DNA of 64,000 bases from Nannochloropsis salina CCMP1776 (Eukaryota > Sar > Eustigmatophyceae > Eustigmatales > Monodopsidaceae), in contig SDOX01000021.1 in the NCBI GenBank assembly GCA_004565275.1, positions 1,260,696 through 1,324,695 on the forward strand. The letters are read 5' to 3'. The translations under genes were made by a program, and so were the position numbers. Numbering within the stretch: position 1 is the stretch's first letter; every line of letters begins with the position of its first letter. Positions 1 through 11,944 of the stretch are shown in pieces. The notes below the pieces were generated by a model that did no database searches, was not told the origin of the DNA, and was given only the letters and a program-made list of their open reading frames with translations.

Positions 1-1464
1 AGCATCAATAATTGCTCTTCTTACATGCGTCTTCTGTACCGGGCGTATCATCCCGACCTCTTTCCAAGAGTGTCACTGGTATTCAGATGTGATTCTAACA
101 AACACAAGTACGCTCGATTATTCTACGATTTCGCTCAGTAGAGTGGTGGAAAGAAAACGCCTTTGCCGACCCCCCCAAAGCCCAAGTATAGGATGGAAAA
201 TAAAAAGGACCGAGGCAGATACCCAGAGAAAAGTGTTCAATAGGCGCGTCGCGGAGCTACCATGTGTGCAACAGGATTCTCAAAGCTTTCATATTTATTC
301 TTCGTAAGCCAGTAGAGCATGAGACCTATAAATCTGTTCGATTGATCCCACGGCCTCTTCGTCCAGCTTCCTCAAGGTTTCTTGCCATCCTTTTTACACA
401 AGAAACCATTTCTTATCTCGAACACTTAAGGGTGACTTCCATATTACAACTTATCATGTAAAACGTCTCTCATGCTCACCGAACCAGGTCCCTTGTCATC
501 ATCCGGCCTCTTTATTCCTTCCACGTCCACACCTATTAACAGCTGCTAAAGGGTTCCCCCAATATATTGAAAGTCAATTCATGCAAAAGCAATGATGCGA
601 CATGTGTGGTGGAACATAATCGGGTTACTTCATATCCAAATGCTGCTTGGCCGACCCCATCCGGAATTCTAGGTGGTCGCCTTCGGATTGGATTCTTTGC
701 ATGACATCGATCTTGTGTGGCAAGGATGTCGATGGGATTGCCAGTACCTTATGGATTACGAGAAAAGCGCATCTAGGATCATGACACCGCAGGCTTTAAC
801 CTCACATGCCTTTCACGATGCTGCCTCGGATCAAGATGGTTACCCATGGTGTCGTCCCAACATATCTCTGGCGAGCGCCGCAGTTATGGATAAGTGACAG
901 GCTGTGGGTCTCCCACTACGCGAGAAGAATTTATTTCACTTTAGAGTAGGGCGTGGTATCTCAATAACTGATTGGCTCTTTTCCACAGGGTTGTATTTGC
1001 TTGCATTGGCTTTTTTAAGCCGTTGCTCATCGCTACATTTCTTGAGCATATCCATAGACTTTTTGCACTGTCGAAAGTCCCGATCATGCTCTCCCAAACA
1101 TTCCTCAAGATTAAAGTATTCCTACGTATGTGATGTGATCCATTGAATTTATCAAAAATTATGCACGCATGAATTAAGGGTGTCTCGACAAATCAGCCTG
1201 AAGGCTCAAATACATAATCATGAAGATGAGTCATGCGCGCATGGGGATTTCCAACGTACAGATCCGTCCGCTGAGGGCGTAGCAAAATGAGTTCTCCTTA
1301 CAGCTCCCGTGCGACGAGCCCACTCTATCTACAGCCTTGGCGTTCTAGCCAAGCATAGGAGTACACGGCGTGTGACCATGGCCACGTACTCACCTTGGCA
1401 CACCCAGAAGAGGCGATGATCTCCCCCACGTCTGACATGAGGCCTCCAGCAGCCCTACTCGTGA
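1..1464. other. Left flank of the tandem repeat, no gene called
   Basis: No ORF here is long enough or family-like enough to call. An open stretch on the plus strand at 673-897 runs into a GTGACA that could be a splice donor, so it may be an exon of an unseen gene. The last ~65 bases (about 1400-1464) resemble, with many substitutions, the sequence just left of the second repeat copy (about 6785-6853). Homology between the two units therefore reaches beyond the near-identical part. Confidence 0.5.
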
Positions 1465-1869
1465 GGATGCGTGCTGAAACACATGACACATGAGAACGTC
1501 AGTGCGTTGAAGTGAGGCCTATCATATCGTCCCGGAGCTTCGGTCTCATCAGAAGATTTGCCACCACATAAACGCCGAGACGCCGAAGGTGATGAGGTGG
1601 AAGATGACACAGCCACAATCGGTTGAACCCTACTCGGGTCATGCCGGAAAGCCCGATGCGTGTGTTTAATAGCTAGCTCCCTGTGAGGCATACGACACAC
1701 CCGGTGTAATCTCCCCGTCGGAATGCTTGTGAATGCATGCCCTACGAGGTAATTTCTCCTTTGGTGTGGTACTCCTTTGCCCTCTTGACCCAAAAAAGCT
1801 CGGGTGGAGTGAGCCCGAAGGGAATCGGAGAAAGCGTTGGGCCTCCACTTGTCGCACGTTCCGTCTCAG

Positions 1870-3216
1870 AACGGAGACCACATACAACACCACACTAGTG
1901 TGTTTTGGTACGGTCTAGCCCTCCAAACATGTTGGATAAATGTACAATACTTCCGTAACGGCGATATCAGGCCTTACCGGAAAAGGAACACTCCTCTGAG
2001 ACACGTGGCAACATATCACACATGGCGAGAAGGTTTGTTCTCAGGTAAAACTGTGCCTGTGGCCAAAGTATACAGATCAAACAAACCGGACATACATTGA
2101 CAAAATTTTGCAGTGAGAATGCCAATGCACTACCAGCAACATGCTGCGCATGCAAACACAGACCTGTCTCGAAGGCTTTGCCTAGAAGTGCGAGACTTTG
2201 CAATGAGGCCCGAGAAGCATTTGCCATGACGTGCTAACGACATGCACTGGGAAGTATGATCGCGATGATGCGCGAGAGAACTCATCAACTCCATTGATAT
2301 AGCAAGCATGATCTGCGCTGTGCTCGATGTGTAGAGGCAGGGGGCGATTTTCAGGCATGCTTGAGAAAGGCGGCACCTTGAGCTGTTTCAGCGAGGCTGT
2401 GTTGGGGGCCCTGATCCCAAACGACGAAGTGTATTTTCTTTGCTTGGCTCCTGGCATCGAGTGATGAAGTGTGCTGGTGTCTTTGTCTTGTCAGCCATGA
2501 CATACGACTCACAAAAAGGTGAAATTGTCCTCCCATTGTCAAGTGGCAAGGATTTGGCAATGTCGATGCGCTGTTTGCTGTGCGGGGATCTCGTATTGCC
2601 GATCCAACCATCCAAGAATGGTCGGATCGAAATGACTTTGAATGGGCTGATGACCTGTATAGGAGTACATGAACATTCATGCGTGCAGTGTAGCGTGTTA
2701 CGTGGCTGCGTGCATGAGGAAAAAACGACACTGCATGTCTCTTGCGGACAATCGGGCGCTTTCAGCCGGCCTGTGTCTACGTGGCATATGTCATGAGGTC
2801 CTGCACTAGGGTTCCGTGCAGGTCAAGTTGGTTGATCAAAAAGGCGCACTGCTCGACTTCTTCCCTGAGATGGAATCGGACTGTGTCACGTGCTTTCCTA
2901 CAACTCTACCACCACTACTCATACTGGCCTTTCGGCGCGGACCATTTTTCCCCACAGATCCAAGGAGATGCCGGTCCACCCTTAAGTGCCTGGTGCGCAC
3001 GCAGCATGTCAGCACAGCGTCTCTTGAGGTTGCGACCGCTATGAACGCCGTCAGAGACGGTGGGCCTCCTGGCTGGGCTCTGGTGGGCGAGCTCCAGTCA
3101 GCACCAGGATTGGACCGTCTAAGCCATTGTCGTCTAGCGGCGACGACCTTTATGTACATCGGATATCGACTGCGCAAAGCCGGACGCCTTCAGCACTATA
3201 AATTGCAAGGGATCCT
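1870..3216 (+). CDS. Candidate spliced gene segment with USP-like motif order (copy 1)
   Basis: Several short plus-strand open stretches look like exons of one gene. After an acceptor (GTCTCAG) at 1869, the frame gives a TCWIN box (Cys codon 1930). A donor at 2045 (GTAAAA) and acceptor at 2354 (TTTTCAG) match in phase 1 and continue into a well-formed stretch up to about 2461. Next come two Cys pairs, CLLC (codons 2572, 2581) and CVQC (2680, 2689). An acceptor at 2820 precedes LPPLLILAFRR (about 2905-2940), then YKLQGIL, ending at a GTGAGT donor (3217). The order of Cys box, zinc fingers, LPxLLIxxxR and YxLxGIx is that of ubiquitin-specific proteases (C19). The NxG part of the Cys box and a clean His box are missing, and not every junction keeps phase. 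It could be a degenerate peptidase or coincidence. Confidence 0.3.
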
Positions 3217-3419
3217 GTGAGTAGACTCTGACGAGGAATGGTACAAACAGGGAAGCCACCGTCTTGAACGCCTGGCAACACCGAGGCGTAACGTGCTGAC
3301 AGGGACGCCATGATCACTACATGGTGGGGCCTTGTTGCCTTCGTTGCTCGTCTCGGGACGACCATAGTCTCTTGCCAGTGGTCCAGGGGACGCCCTAGAT
3401 AGACGCTTGCCCTGTGTTG

Positions 3420-5293
3420 ATGTCCTCACAGTCACTTGCTACTTATACCCCAATCAGGCGTGCATGGGATGTGTACTGTTACCGAACCAAGACTGACGTG
3501 ACATGCGGGGCTTTGCTGGGCCTGTACCGTATCCTGGCATCGCCTATACCTCATGGCGTTCCAATCTGCCATCAGATGGCATTGCAGGAGAACATTAATA
3601 TGTACGATGATCGACCGATTGAAGAGAAGTTGTCCCCTCACCACATGCCGGAGTACGTGTTGAGGCTTTGCATGGAAAGCCGCAAGGAAGGTGCTGCCGT
3701 ATGCGGATACACGTACGTGAACGGGCACTTCCAACTGTGGACGGACACTCTCTTTGCGGAGAAGTACTACACTGCGACCGAGGCGAACGCACGTTTCACG
3801 CAGTTTGCAGTCCTGCCTTGTTATCTGTACGGGTGTTTATTCCATCCTCGAGATCGGCCCTGTTTTTACGAGCTCCTGGTCGAGTATTTGTTGACAAAAG
3901 GGGACGAGAGGCGTAGTCTAGCCATGGTGGCGGAGGTGCTAAGGAACGACGGGACCAGCGAGGCTTGCTTGGTACAGGCACGACACACGGTGATGAATGA
4001 CGGTCAGTACATGGCCTTCGCCATGAGCTTTCTTCCCTTGGCCAACGCCAGCGCGAGCTCGTACACGGTTCATCATCTCCGCAAGTGCAGTGCCTGGCAT
4101 GCAGAGCGGCTAGACCTTCCTGACCTGGAGAACGAGGGGGAGAAAGTGCTTGGGCTTACTCCGTCCATACTGGGAGCCTCGGGCTTGTCAAGAACAGAGC
4201 CCGAAGGGGCAGCTCAGGGAGGCTGTCAGTCACATGTAAGCAGGCTGGACGTCGGGCATGGGATGGGAGACCTAAGAACAGCAAAACTACGAAGAGGACT
4301 ACGAGGGGGAGAACATGGCATTAGGGCGGAAGGGAGAGGAGCGCACAAGCGAGGAAGAAGAGAGGCAGATAGAGGAGAATCAATGGCAGGGGGAGGCAAG
4401 GCAGCAAACCAAAAAGGCGCCGCATCCAAACGTAGTACTGCTCAGTCTCGTGGCGGGAGACATGGATGTGGACGAGGCAGCACCGATGCGACCGCAGGAG
4501 GGGAAGGATCTCATGCAGACAGAGAGCCCTTGAACCAACGATCTTACCCGAGCCCCTTTGCTGACGGACAGATGCCGGCTCGGGCTTCACAAGCGTACGT
4601 CCTACCATCCTCGACATCCTTCGCCGTGGGTGACGCACAGCGACAAGTGCACTCTCTATCACAGCAGAGGCAGCCCGGACAACTGCAAATGCGTGTCGGA
4701 TCGAGCTGGCAAAGCATGGCTTGGCCTCACACGACGTCCGTAGGAGAGCGAACTCGGGATAAGGAAGGAGGAGAGAAAAATCAAGGAGGAGAAGGGCGAA
4801 GAGACGAGCAACAAGGGGCTACAGGAGAGCTCGATCCTGCTGGGGGACGACAAGGAGTGAGAGAGTACTTGTACGCACAGGATACGCACGGCAGCACAGC
4901 GTTTGACCGGGCGGGGACGATATCGTCGCCTGTACCGATGCACCCCCCATCGCTTGTCTCGCGTCCATTGCAAGACCAGCAGTATTTGTATCGCCACCCA
5001 CAGCATCGACACCATCAGTGGCAACCGCAGCAGCGGCAGCAGCAGCATCAAGGCCAAGCGCAACAGATGTTGCAGCAACAAGAACAAGGGCAACCAAATC
5101 ATCAGCAACAACAGCCACTGCTGCAATACCACCAGCAGCAGCAACAACTGCAACTACAGCAACAGCAACATGAGCAGCAACACCAGCAGCAGCAGCAGCA
5201 GCAGCACCATCGCCACGATCAAGAGCAACTACAAGAGCACCATCGTCAGCAACAAATTGAGGGCTTACGGCAACCACATTATCATCATCATCC

Positions 5294-5387
<94 letters not shown>

Positions 5388-5684
5388 CGACAAGAAGTTT
5401 ATCAGCAGCACCGACAATACCATGGGGCTTATTCGGATAGGAATACGCACGGAGGCGATGCCGGAGCAAGAGCAAGACAAGGTCGCTACCAGGAGGAGGA
5501 AGAAGAACCGCTTGCGCATTCCTCGCTCATGGGGGGTATCCCGCGCGACGACATGGCCACGCTTTGTGGGCTTGAGGCCTATTTGAACGCAAATGACAGG
5601 GAAGAGGAGGGATACATTGAGGACAGACAAGAACATGAGACGAGAGGAATGGAGGACGACGGTGAGGAAAGGAAAAGTGAGTGA
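3420..5684 (+). CDS. Q-rich protein of unknown function (copy 1, intact ORF)
   Basis: This ORF of about 754 codons runs from the first in-frame ATG. The N-terminal ~250 residues are ordinary in composition, rich in Tyr, Cys and His, and match no family recognised here. The middle (about 260-370) is Gly/Arg/Glu-rich and low complexity. Residues ~480-670 are Gln/His-rich and end in an uninterrupted (CAA)n run. The tail is acidic. A TCCTCACAG just inside the start resembles a splice acceptor at 3431, so the ORF may be the last exon of a gene that includes the motif-bearing stretches upstream at 1870-3216. That would make a protein of more than 1,000 residues. The second copy is frameshifted, so if either copy works it is this one. 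A transposon-borne gene cannot be excluded. Confidence 0.6.
5293..5390 (+). repeat. (CAA)n microsatellite encoding polyGln, copy 1
   Basis: About 32 consecutive CAA units lie in frame inside the Q-rich ORF. They follow a His/Gln segment at about 5255-5292 that copy 2 lacks. Pure CAA, as opposed to the mixed CAG/CAA before it, indicates slippage expansion. Confidence 0.95.
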
Positions 5685-6853
5685 CAGGAGGAACTTGACC
5701 CTCGTTCCCACCACCGTGTGCGTCCTCGATTCAAAAGCCCATCATTGAATATGGCGAGAGGCTTCATGGAATAGCAATTTGTTGAAAGCGACGTAATACG
5801 GCTCGCGCGGAGTTAGACCAAAACCTCACGTACGGTGATTGTACAAAACAAGGGTACAGCAAGGATCGAGCAAGCAGTGAGAAGCTAATGACAAGGCAAG
5901 GGCGGGGAGTCGTGCGTGGTAAGACACAGGCATACGCGGCTGACTCGCGGAGGTATGAGTTTTTGATTATTGAGGGGAAAATGTAGCGTCGGTCGGACGG
6001 GCGCAATAATGTATCGAGCTCGGCCATCACGAACTGAAATGTGAAAGTAATCTGACTATGGAGCAAGGCTTAGCTCAGGCGCGCGACGATCGAAGCCACC
6101 AAGACATGGGATGATTGTTTCGTGTATCGTACGGGCTTTGGGAATCTTCGGAGGCTCTTCTTTTCTTCTTTGATATCTACTTTGAGCCGAAAATAGCTTT
6201 CTTTTGTCGCCCGGTAAGACTGCCTTGGCTGCGAGCATTTCACAGGCGAGCATTTTCACTGTGTCACTGGTACTCATAGGATGCGCTTGCTTTTCGTTTT
6301 TTTGATGTACCTTGACTTTTAGAGCGGATTCTCTATCACTTGTGCACTGTCGGCTTTCCAATTGGTCATACACTGTTTATTTTCGACACCTCCCAAATGA
6401 ATAAGAGAACGTCGGATTGCATGCATTCTACATGGGCGCAGCCAAATCATCGTCATCGAACTCCTCTCATCCATGCTTACGTATCGATACAATCCGTCTA
6501 TTTGCACAACTTCCAATATATAAAATATCTGGGCCAGGTATCGGGATCATGGGATGATTAATTGGAGTAGATACAGGGAATGCTTGATTTCATTACGAGC
6601 GACCGGTTCTCAAAGCTCGTGGCTATCACCGTACGTATGATTTACCCGCACATGACCTCGCATGGCATCCAGTTTCCTACATGGGGAGCACATCGATTCT
6701 TGACACAACCGGGATACTCCGTGTCCACGGCCCATGCTGGGAAGGACAAGACACGTGGAACTACGTACCCACCTTGACCCGGAAGAGGCGATGATCGCCC
6801 AAACGCCTGACATGCGACCTTCAGCCGCCCCCGTTCAGGGACCCTGGAAGCGT
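5685..6853. other. 3' part of repeat unit 1 and inter-unit spacer
   Basis: The unit continues to about 6241 without a convincing ORF and repeats at 11030-11586. The spacer at 6242-6853 is single copy. Its last ~70 bases are a diverged match to 1400-1464. No gene, RNA or terminal repeat was seen. Confidence 0.6.
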
Positions 6854-7258
6854 GGATGCGTGCTGAAACACATGACACATGAGAACGTCAGTGCGTTGAA
6901 GTGAGGCCTATCATATCGTCCCGGAGCTTCGGTCTCATCAGAAGATTTGCCACCACATAAACGCCGAGACGCCGAAGGTGATGAGGTGGAAGATGACACA
7001 GCCACAATCGGTTGAACCCTACTCGGGTCATGCCGGAAAGCCCGATGCGTGTGTTTAATAGCTAGCTCCCTGTGAGGCATACGACACACCCGGTGTAATC
7101 TCCCCGTCGGAATGCTTGTGAATGCATGCCCTACGAGGTAATTTCTCCTTTGGTGTGGTACTCCTTTGCCCTCTTGACCCAAAAAAGCTCGGGTGGAGTG
7201 AGCCCGAAGGGAATCGGAGAAAGCGTTGGGCCTCCACTTGTCGCACGTTCCGTCTCAG

Positions 7259-8605
7259 AACGGAGACCACATACAACACCACACTAGTGTGTTTTGGTAC
7301 GGTCTAGCCCTCCAAACATGTTGGATAAATGTACAATACTTCCGTAACGGCGATATCAGGCCTTACCGGAAAAGGAACACTCCTCTGAGACACGTGGCAA
7401 CATATCACACATGGCGAGAAGGTTTGTTCTCAGGTAAAACTGTGCCTGTGGCCAAAGTATACAGATCAAACAAACCGGACATACATTGACAAAATTTTGC
7501 AGTGAGAATGCCAATGCACTACCAGCAACATGCTGCGCATGCAAACACAGACCTGTCTCGAAGGCTTTGCCTAGAAGTGCGAGACTTTGCAATGAGGCCC
7601 GAGAAGCATTTGCCATGACGTGCTAACGACATGCACTGGGAAGTATGATCGCGATGATGCGCGAGAGAACTCATCAACTCCATTGATATAGCAAGCATGA
7701 TCTGCGCTGTGCTCGATGTGTAGAGGCAGGGGGCGATTTTCAGGCATGCTTGAGAAAGGCGGCACCTTGAGCTGTTTCAGCGAGGCTGTGTTGGGGGCCC
7801 TGATCCCAAACGACGAAGTGTATTTTCTTTGCTTGGCTCCTGGCATCGAGTGATGAAGTGTGCTGGTGTCTTTGTCTTGTCAGCCATGACATACGACTCA
7901 CAAAAAGGTGAAATTGTCCTCCCATTGTCAAGTGGCAAGGATTTGGCAATGTCGATGCGCTGTTTGCTGTGCGGGGATCTCGTATTGCCGATCCAACCAT
8001 CCAAGAATGGTCGGATCGAAATGACTTTGAATGGGCTGATGACCTGTATAGGAGTACATGAACATTCATGCGTGCAGTGTAGCGTGTTACGTGGCTGCGT
8101 GCATGAGGAAAAAACGACACTGCATGTCTCTTGCGGACAATCGGGCGCTTTCAGCCGGCCTGTGTCTACGTGGCATATGTCATGAGGTCCTGCACTAGGG
8201 TTCCGTGCAGGTCAAGTTGGTTGATCAAAAAGGCGCACTGCTCGACTTCTTCCCTGAGATGGAATCGGACTGTGTCACGTGCTTTCCTACAACTCTACCA
8301 CCACTACTCATACTGGCCTTTCGGCGCGGACCATTTTTCCCCACAGATCCAAGGAGATGCCGGTCCACCCTTAAGTGCCTGGTGCGCACGCAGCATGTCA
8401 GCACAGCGTCTCTTGAGGTTGCGACCGCTATGAACGCCGTCAGAGACGGTGGGCCTCCTGGCTGGGCTCTGGTGGGCGAGCTCCAGTCAGCACCAGGATT
8501 GGACCGTCTAAGCCATTGTCGTCTAGCGGCGACGACCTTTATGTACATCGGATATCGACTGCGCAAAGCCGGACGCCTTCAGCACTATAAATTGCAAGGG
8601 ATCCT
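7259..8605 (+). CDS. Candidate spliced gene segment with USP-like motif order (copy 2)
   Basis: This is the counterpart of 1870-3216 at offset 5389, and no difference was noticed in the motif-bearing stretches. It keeps the TCWIN box (Cys codon 7319), the candidate intron 7434-7743, the Cys pairs at 7961/7970 and 8069/8078, the LPPLLILAFRR stretch and the GTGAGT donor at 8606. The same caveats apply: some motifs are incomplete and at least one exon junction is unresolved. Confidence 0.28.
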
Positions 8606-8808
8606 GTGAGTAGACTCTGACGAGGAATGGTACAAACAGGGAAGCCACCGTCTTGAACGCCTGGCAACACCGAGGCGTAACGTGCTGACAGGGACGCCAT
8701 GATCACTACATGGTGGGGCCTTGTTGCCTTCGTTGCTCGTCTCGGGACGACCATAGTCTCTTGCCAGTGGTCCAGGGGACGCCCTAGATAGACGCTTGCC
8801 CTGTGTTG

Positions 8809-10637
8809 ATGTCCTCACAGTCACTTGCTACTTATACCCCAATCAGGCGTGCATGGGATGTGTACTGTTACCGAACCAAGACTGACGTGACATGCGGGGC
8901 TTTGCTGGGCCTGTACCGTATCCTGGCATCGCCTATACCTCATGGCGTTCCAATCTGCCATCAGATGGCATTGCAGGAGAACATTAATATGTACGATGAT
9001 CGACCGATTGAAGAGAAGTTGTCCCCTCACCACATGCCGGAGTACGTGTTGAGGCTTTGCATGGAAAGCCGCAAGGAAGGTGCTGCCGTATGCGGATACA
9101 CGTACGTGAACGGGCACTTCCAACTGTGGACGGACACTCTCTTTGCGGAGAAGTACTACACTGCGACCGAGGCGAACGCACGTTTCACGCAGTTTGCAGT
9201 CCTGCCTTGTTATCTGTACGGGTGTTTATTCCATCCTCGAGACCGGCCCTGTTTTTACGAGCTCCTGGTCGAGTATTTGTTGACAAAAGGGGACGAGAGG
9301 CGTAGTCTAGCCATGGTGGCGGAGGTGCTAAGGAACGACGGGACCAGCGAGGCTTGCTTGGTACAGGCACGACACACGGTGATGAATGACGGTCAGTACA
9401 TGGCCTTCGCCATGAGCTTTCTTCCCTTGGCCAACGCCAGCGCGAGCTCGTACACGGTTCATCATCTCCGCAAGTGCAGTGCCTGGCATGCAGAGCGGCT
9501 AGACCTTCCTGACCTGGAGAACGAGGGGGAGAAAGTGCTTGGGCTTACTCCGTCCATACTGGGAGCCTCGGGCTTGTCAAGAACAGAGCCCGAAGGGGCA
9601 GCTCAGGGAGGCTGTCAGTCACATGTAAGCAGGCTGGACGTCGGGCATGGGATGGGAGACCTAAGAACAGCAAAACTACGAGGAGGACTACGAGGGGGAG
9701 AACATGGCATTAGGGCGGAAGGGAGAGGAGCGCACAAGCGAGGAAGAAGAGAGGCAGATAGAGGAGAATCAATGGCAGGGGGAGGCAAGGCAGCAAACCA
9801 AAAAGGCGCCGCATCCAAACGTAGTACTGCTCAGTCTCGTGGCGGGAGACATGGATGTGGACGAGGCAGCACCGATGCGACCGCAGGAGGGGAAGGATCT
9901 CATGCAGACAGAGAGCCCTTGAACCAACGATCTTACACGAGACCCTTTGCCTGACGGACAGATGCCGGCTCGGGCTTCACAAGCGTACGTCCTACCATCC
10001 TCGACATCCTTCGCCGTGGGTGACGCACAGCGACAAGTGCACTCTCTATCACAGCAGAGGCAGCCCGGACAACTGCAAATGCGTGTCGGATCGAGCTGGC
10101 AAAGCATGGCTTGGCCTCACACGACGTCCGTAGGAGAGCGAACTCGGGATAAGGAAGGAGGAGAGAAAAATCAAGGAGGAGAAGGGCGAAGAGACGAGCA
10201 ACAAGGGGCTACAGGAGAGCTCGATCCTGCTGGGGGACGACAAGGAGTGAGAGAGTACTTGTACGCACAGGATACGCACGGCAGCACAGCGTTTGACCGG
10301 GCGGGGACGATATCGTCGCCTGTACCGATGCACCCCCCATCGCTTGTCTCGCGTCCATTGCAAGACCAGCAGTATTTGTATCGCCACCCACAGCATCGAC
10401 ACCATCAGTGGCAACCGCAGCAGCGGCAGCAGCAGCATCAAGGCCAAGCGCAACAGATGTTGCAGCAACAAGAACAAGGGCAACCAAATCATCAGCAACA
10501 ACAGCCACTGCTGCAATACCACCAGCAGCAGCAACAACTGCAACTACAGCAACAGCAACATGAGCAGCAACACCAGCAGCAGCAGCCGCAGCACCATCGC
10601 CACGATCAAGAGCAACTACAAGAGCACCATCGTCAGC

Positions 10638-10732
<95 letters not shown>

Positions 10733-11029
10733 CGACAAGAAGTTTATCAGCAGCACCGACAATACCATGGGGCTTATTCGGATAGGAATACGCACGGAGG
10801 CGATGCCGGAGCAAGAGCAAGACAAGGACGCTACCAGGAGGAGGAAGAAGAACCGCTTGCGCATTCCTCGCTCATGGGGGGTATCCCGCGCGACGACATG
10901 GCCACGCTTTGTGGGCTTGAGGCCTATTTGAACGCAAATGACAGGGAAGAGGAGGGATACATTGAGGACAGACAAGAACATGAGACGAGAGGAATGGAGG
11001 ACGACGGTGAGGAAAGGAAAAGTGAGTGA
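8809..11029 (+). pseudogene. Q-rich ORF, copy 2, broken by a frameshift
   Basis: The reading frame matches copy 1 to about codon 380. There an extra C (TTTGCCTGACGG where copy 1 has TTTGCTGACGG) brings a TGA at 9952-9954. The remaining ~360 codons stay open in the shifted frame to 11029, including the CAA tract and acidic tail. The long open remainder means the lesion is recent. A sequencing error or a programmed or spliced bypass are alternatives, but two nearby substitutions that copy 1 lacks make a plain base-call error less likely. Confidence 0.7.
10636..10732 (+). repeat. (CAA)n microsatellite, copy 2
   Basis: About 32 CAA units. The His-rich segment that precedes the run in copy 1 is absent, so the tract joins directly to the CATCGTCAG before it. 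Replication slippage or recombination between CAA-rich stretches explains this. Confidence 0.95.
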
Positions 11030-11586
11030 CAGGAGGAACTTGACCCTCGTTCCCACCACCGTGTGCGTCCTCGATTCACAAGCTCATCATTGAATATGGC
11101 GAGAGGCTTCATGGAATAGCAATTTGTTGAAAGCGACGTAATACGGCTCGCGCGGAGTTAGACCGAAACCTCACGTACGGTGATTGTACAAAACAAGGGT
11201 ACAGCAAGGATCGAGCAAGCAGTGAGAAGCTAATGACAAGGCAAGGGCGGGGAGTCGTGCGTGGTAAGACACAGGCATACGCGGCTGACTCGCGGAGGTA
11301 TGAGTTTTTGATTATTGAGGGGAAAATGTAGCGTCGGTCGGACGGGCGCAATAATGTATCGAGCTCGGCCATCACGAACTGAAATGTGAAAGTAATCTGA
11401 CTATGGAGCAAGGCTTAGCTCAGGCGCTCGACGATCAAAGCCACCAAGACATGGGATGATTGTTTCGTGTGTCGTACGGGCTTTGGGAATCTTCGGAGGC
11501 TCTTCTTTTCTTCTTTGATATCTACTTTGAGCCGAAAATAGCTTTCTTTTGTCGCCCGGTTAAGACTGCCTTGGCTGCGAGCACTT

Positions 11587-11944
11587 CACAATGTTCTACA
11601 TTCTTTACTGTATCCCTTATTGGGTCGAAAATATACCGCAGGTTTGCCCTGAAAATGATATTCCATGATTCTCGACCGTCTATTTAAATACTGATCACGC
11701 TCTTATTGCTTTCAAATGGAAATTCTGAGGGAACAGAAGAATAAGACGGATTTCATTGAGATTCACGTGGCCATAGACAAGTAATATCTTGTTTTCTCCT
11801 CTCCTCTATTATCACACTCATTTATCGGCATCTTCGCGCGGGGCTGTCGTCGCTGCCGGCTTACTCACGAGTGCACGGCACTTCATTCTACACCGCATCA
11901 AGTTTCTTCTCCACTGTATGCATAGCCACGTGCTCTTTTCTCGC
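11587..11944. other. Spacer between repeat unit 2 and bestrophin gene
   Basis: AT-leaning sequence with no supported gene. It lies just beyond the stop codon of the minus-strand bestrophin-like gene and should hold its 3' UTR. Confidence 0.5.

Larger units (their letters stand above)
1465..6241 (+). repeat. Tandem repeat unit, copy 1 (~4.8 kb)
   Basis: This segment recurs in direct orientation at 6854-~11586. The offset is exactly 5389 up to the Gln tract. It falls to about 5345 after it, because copy 2 has one extra base in the ORF and about 45 fewer around the CAA tract. Only a handful of substitutions were noticed outside that tract, so the duplication is recent or homogenised. Identity begins at GGATGCGTGCTG (1465 and 6854) and ends just after GGCTGCGAGCA. 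No terminal inverted repeats, target-site duplications or transposase were seen, so segmental duplication is as likely as transposition. Confidence 0.93.
6854..11586 (+). repeat. Tandem repeat unit, copy 2
   Basis: Direct copy of 1465-~6241. Differences noticed include a one-base insertion near 9950, two C-to-A changes just before it, loss of about 45 bases around the CAA tract, and scattered single substitutions. The right end departs from copy 1 after GGCTGCGAGCA. Confidence 0.93.

Noticed and set aside
1600-1640. GGTTCAACC resembling a tRNA B-box on the minus strand
   Set aside because: The flanking bases do not pair into a T-arm and no A-box or acceptor stem was found.
4819-5475. Minus-strand ORF of poly-Val/Ala/Asp opposite the Q-rich gene
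   Set aside because: It is the antisense shadow of the CAA/CAG repeats, as are the poly-Leu and poly-Asn frames.
1465-6241. Helitron or DNA-transposon identity for the repeat
   Set aside because: No terminal inverted repeats, CTRR end with hairpin, target duplication, or transposase/helicase motifs were seen.
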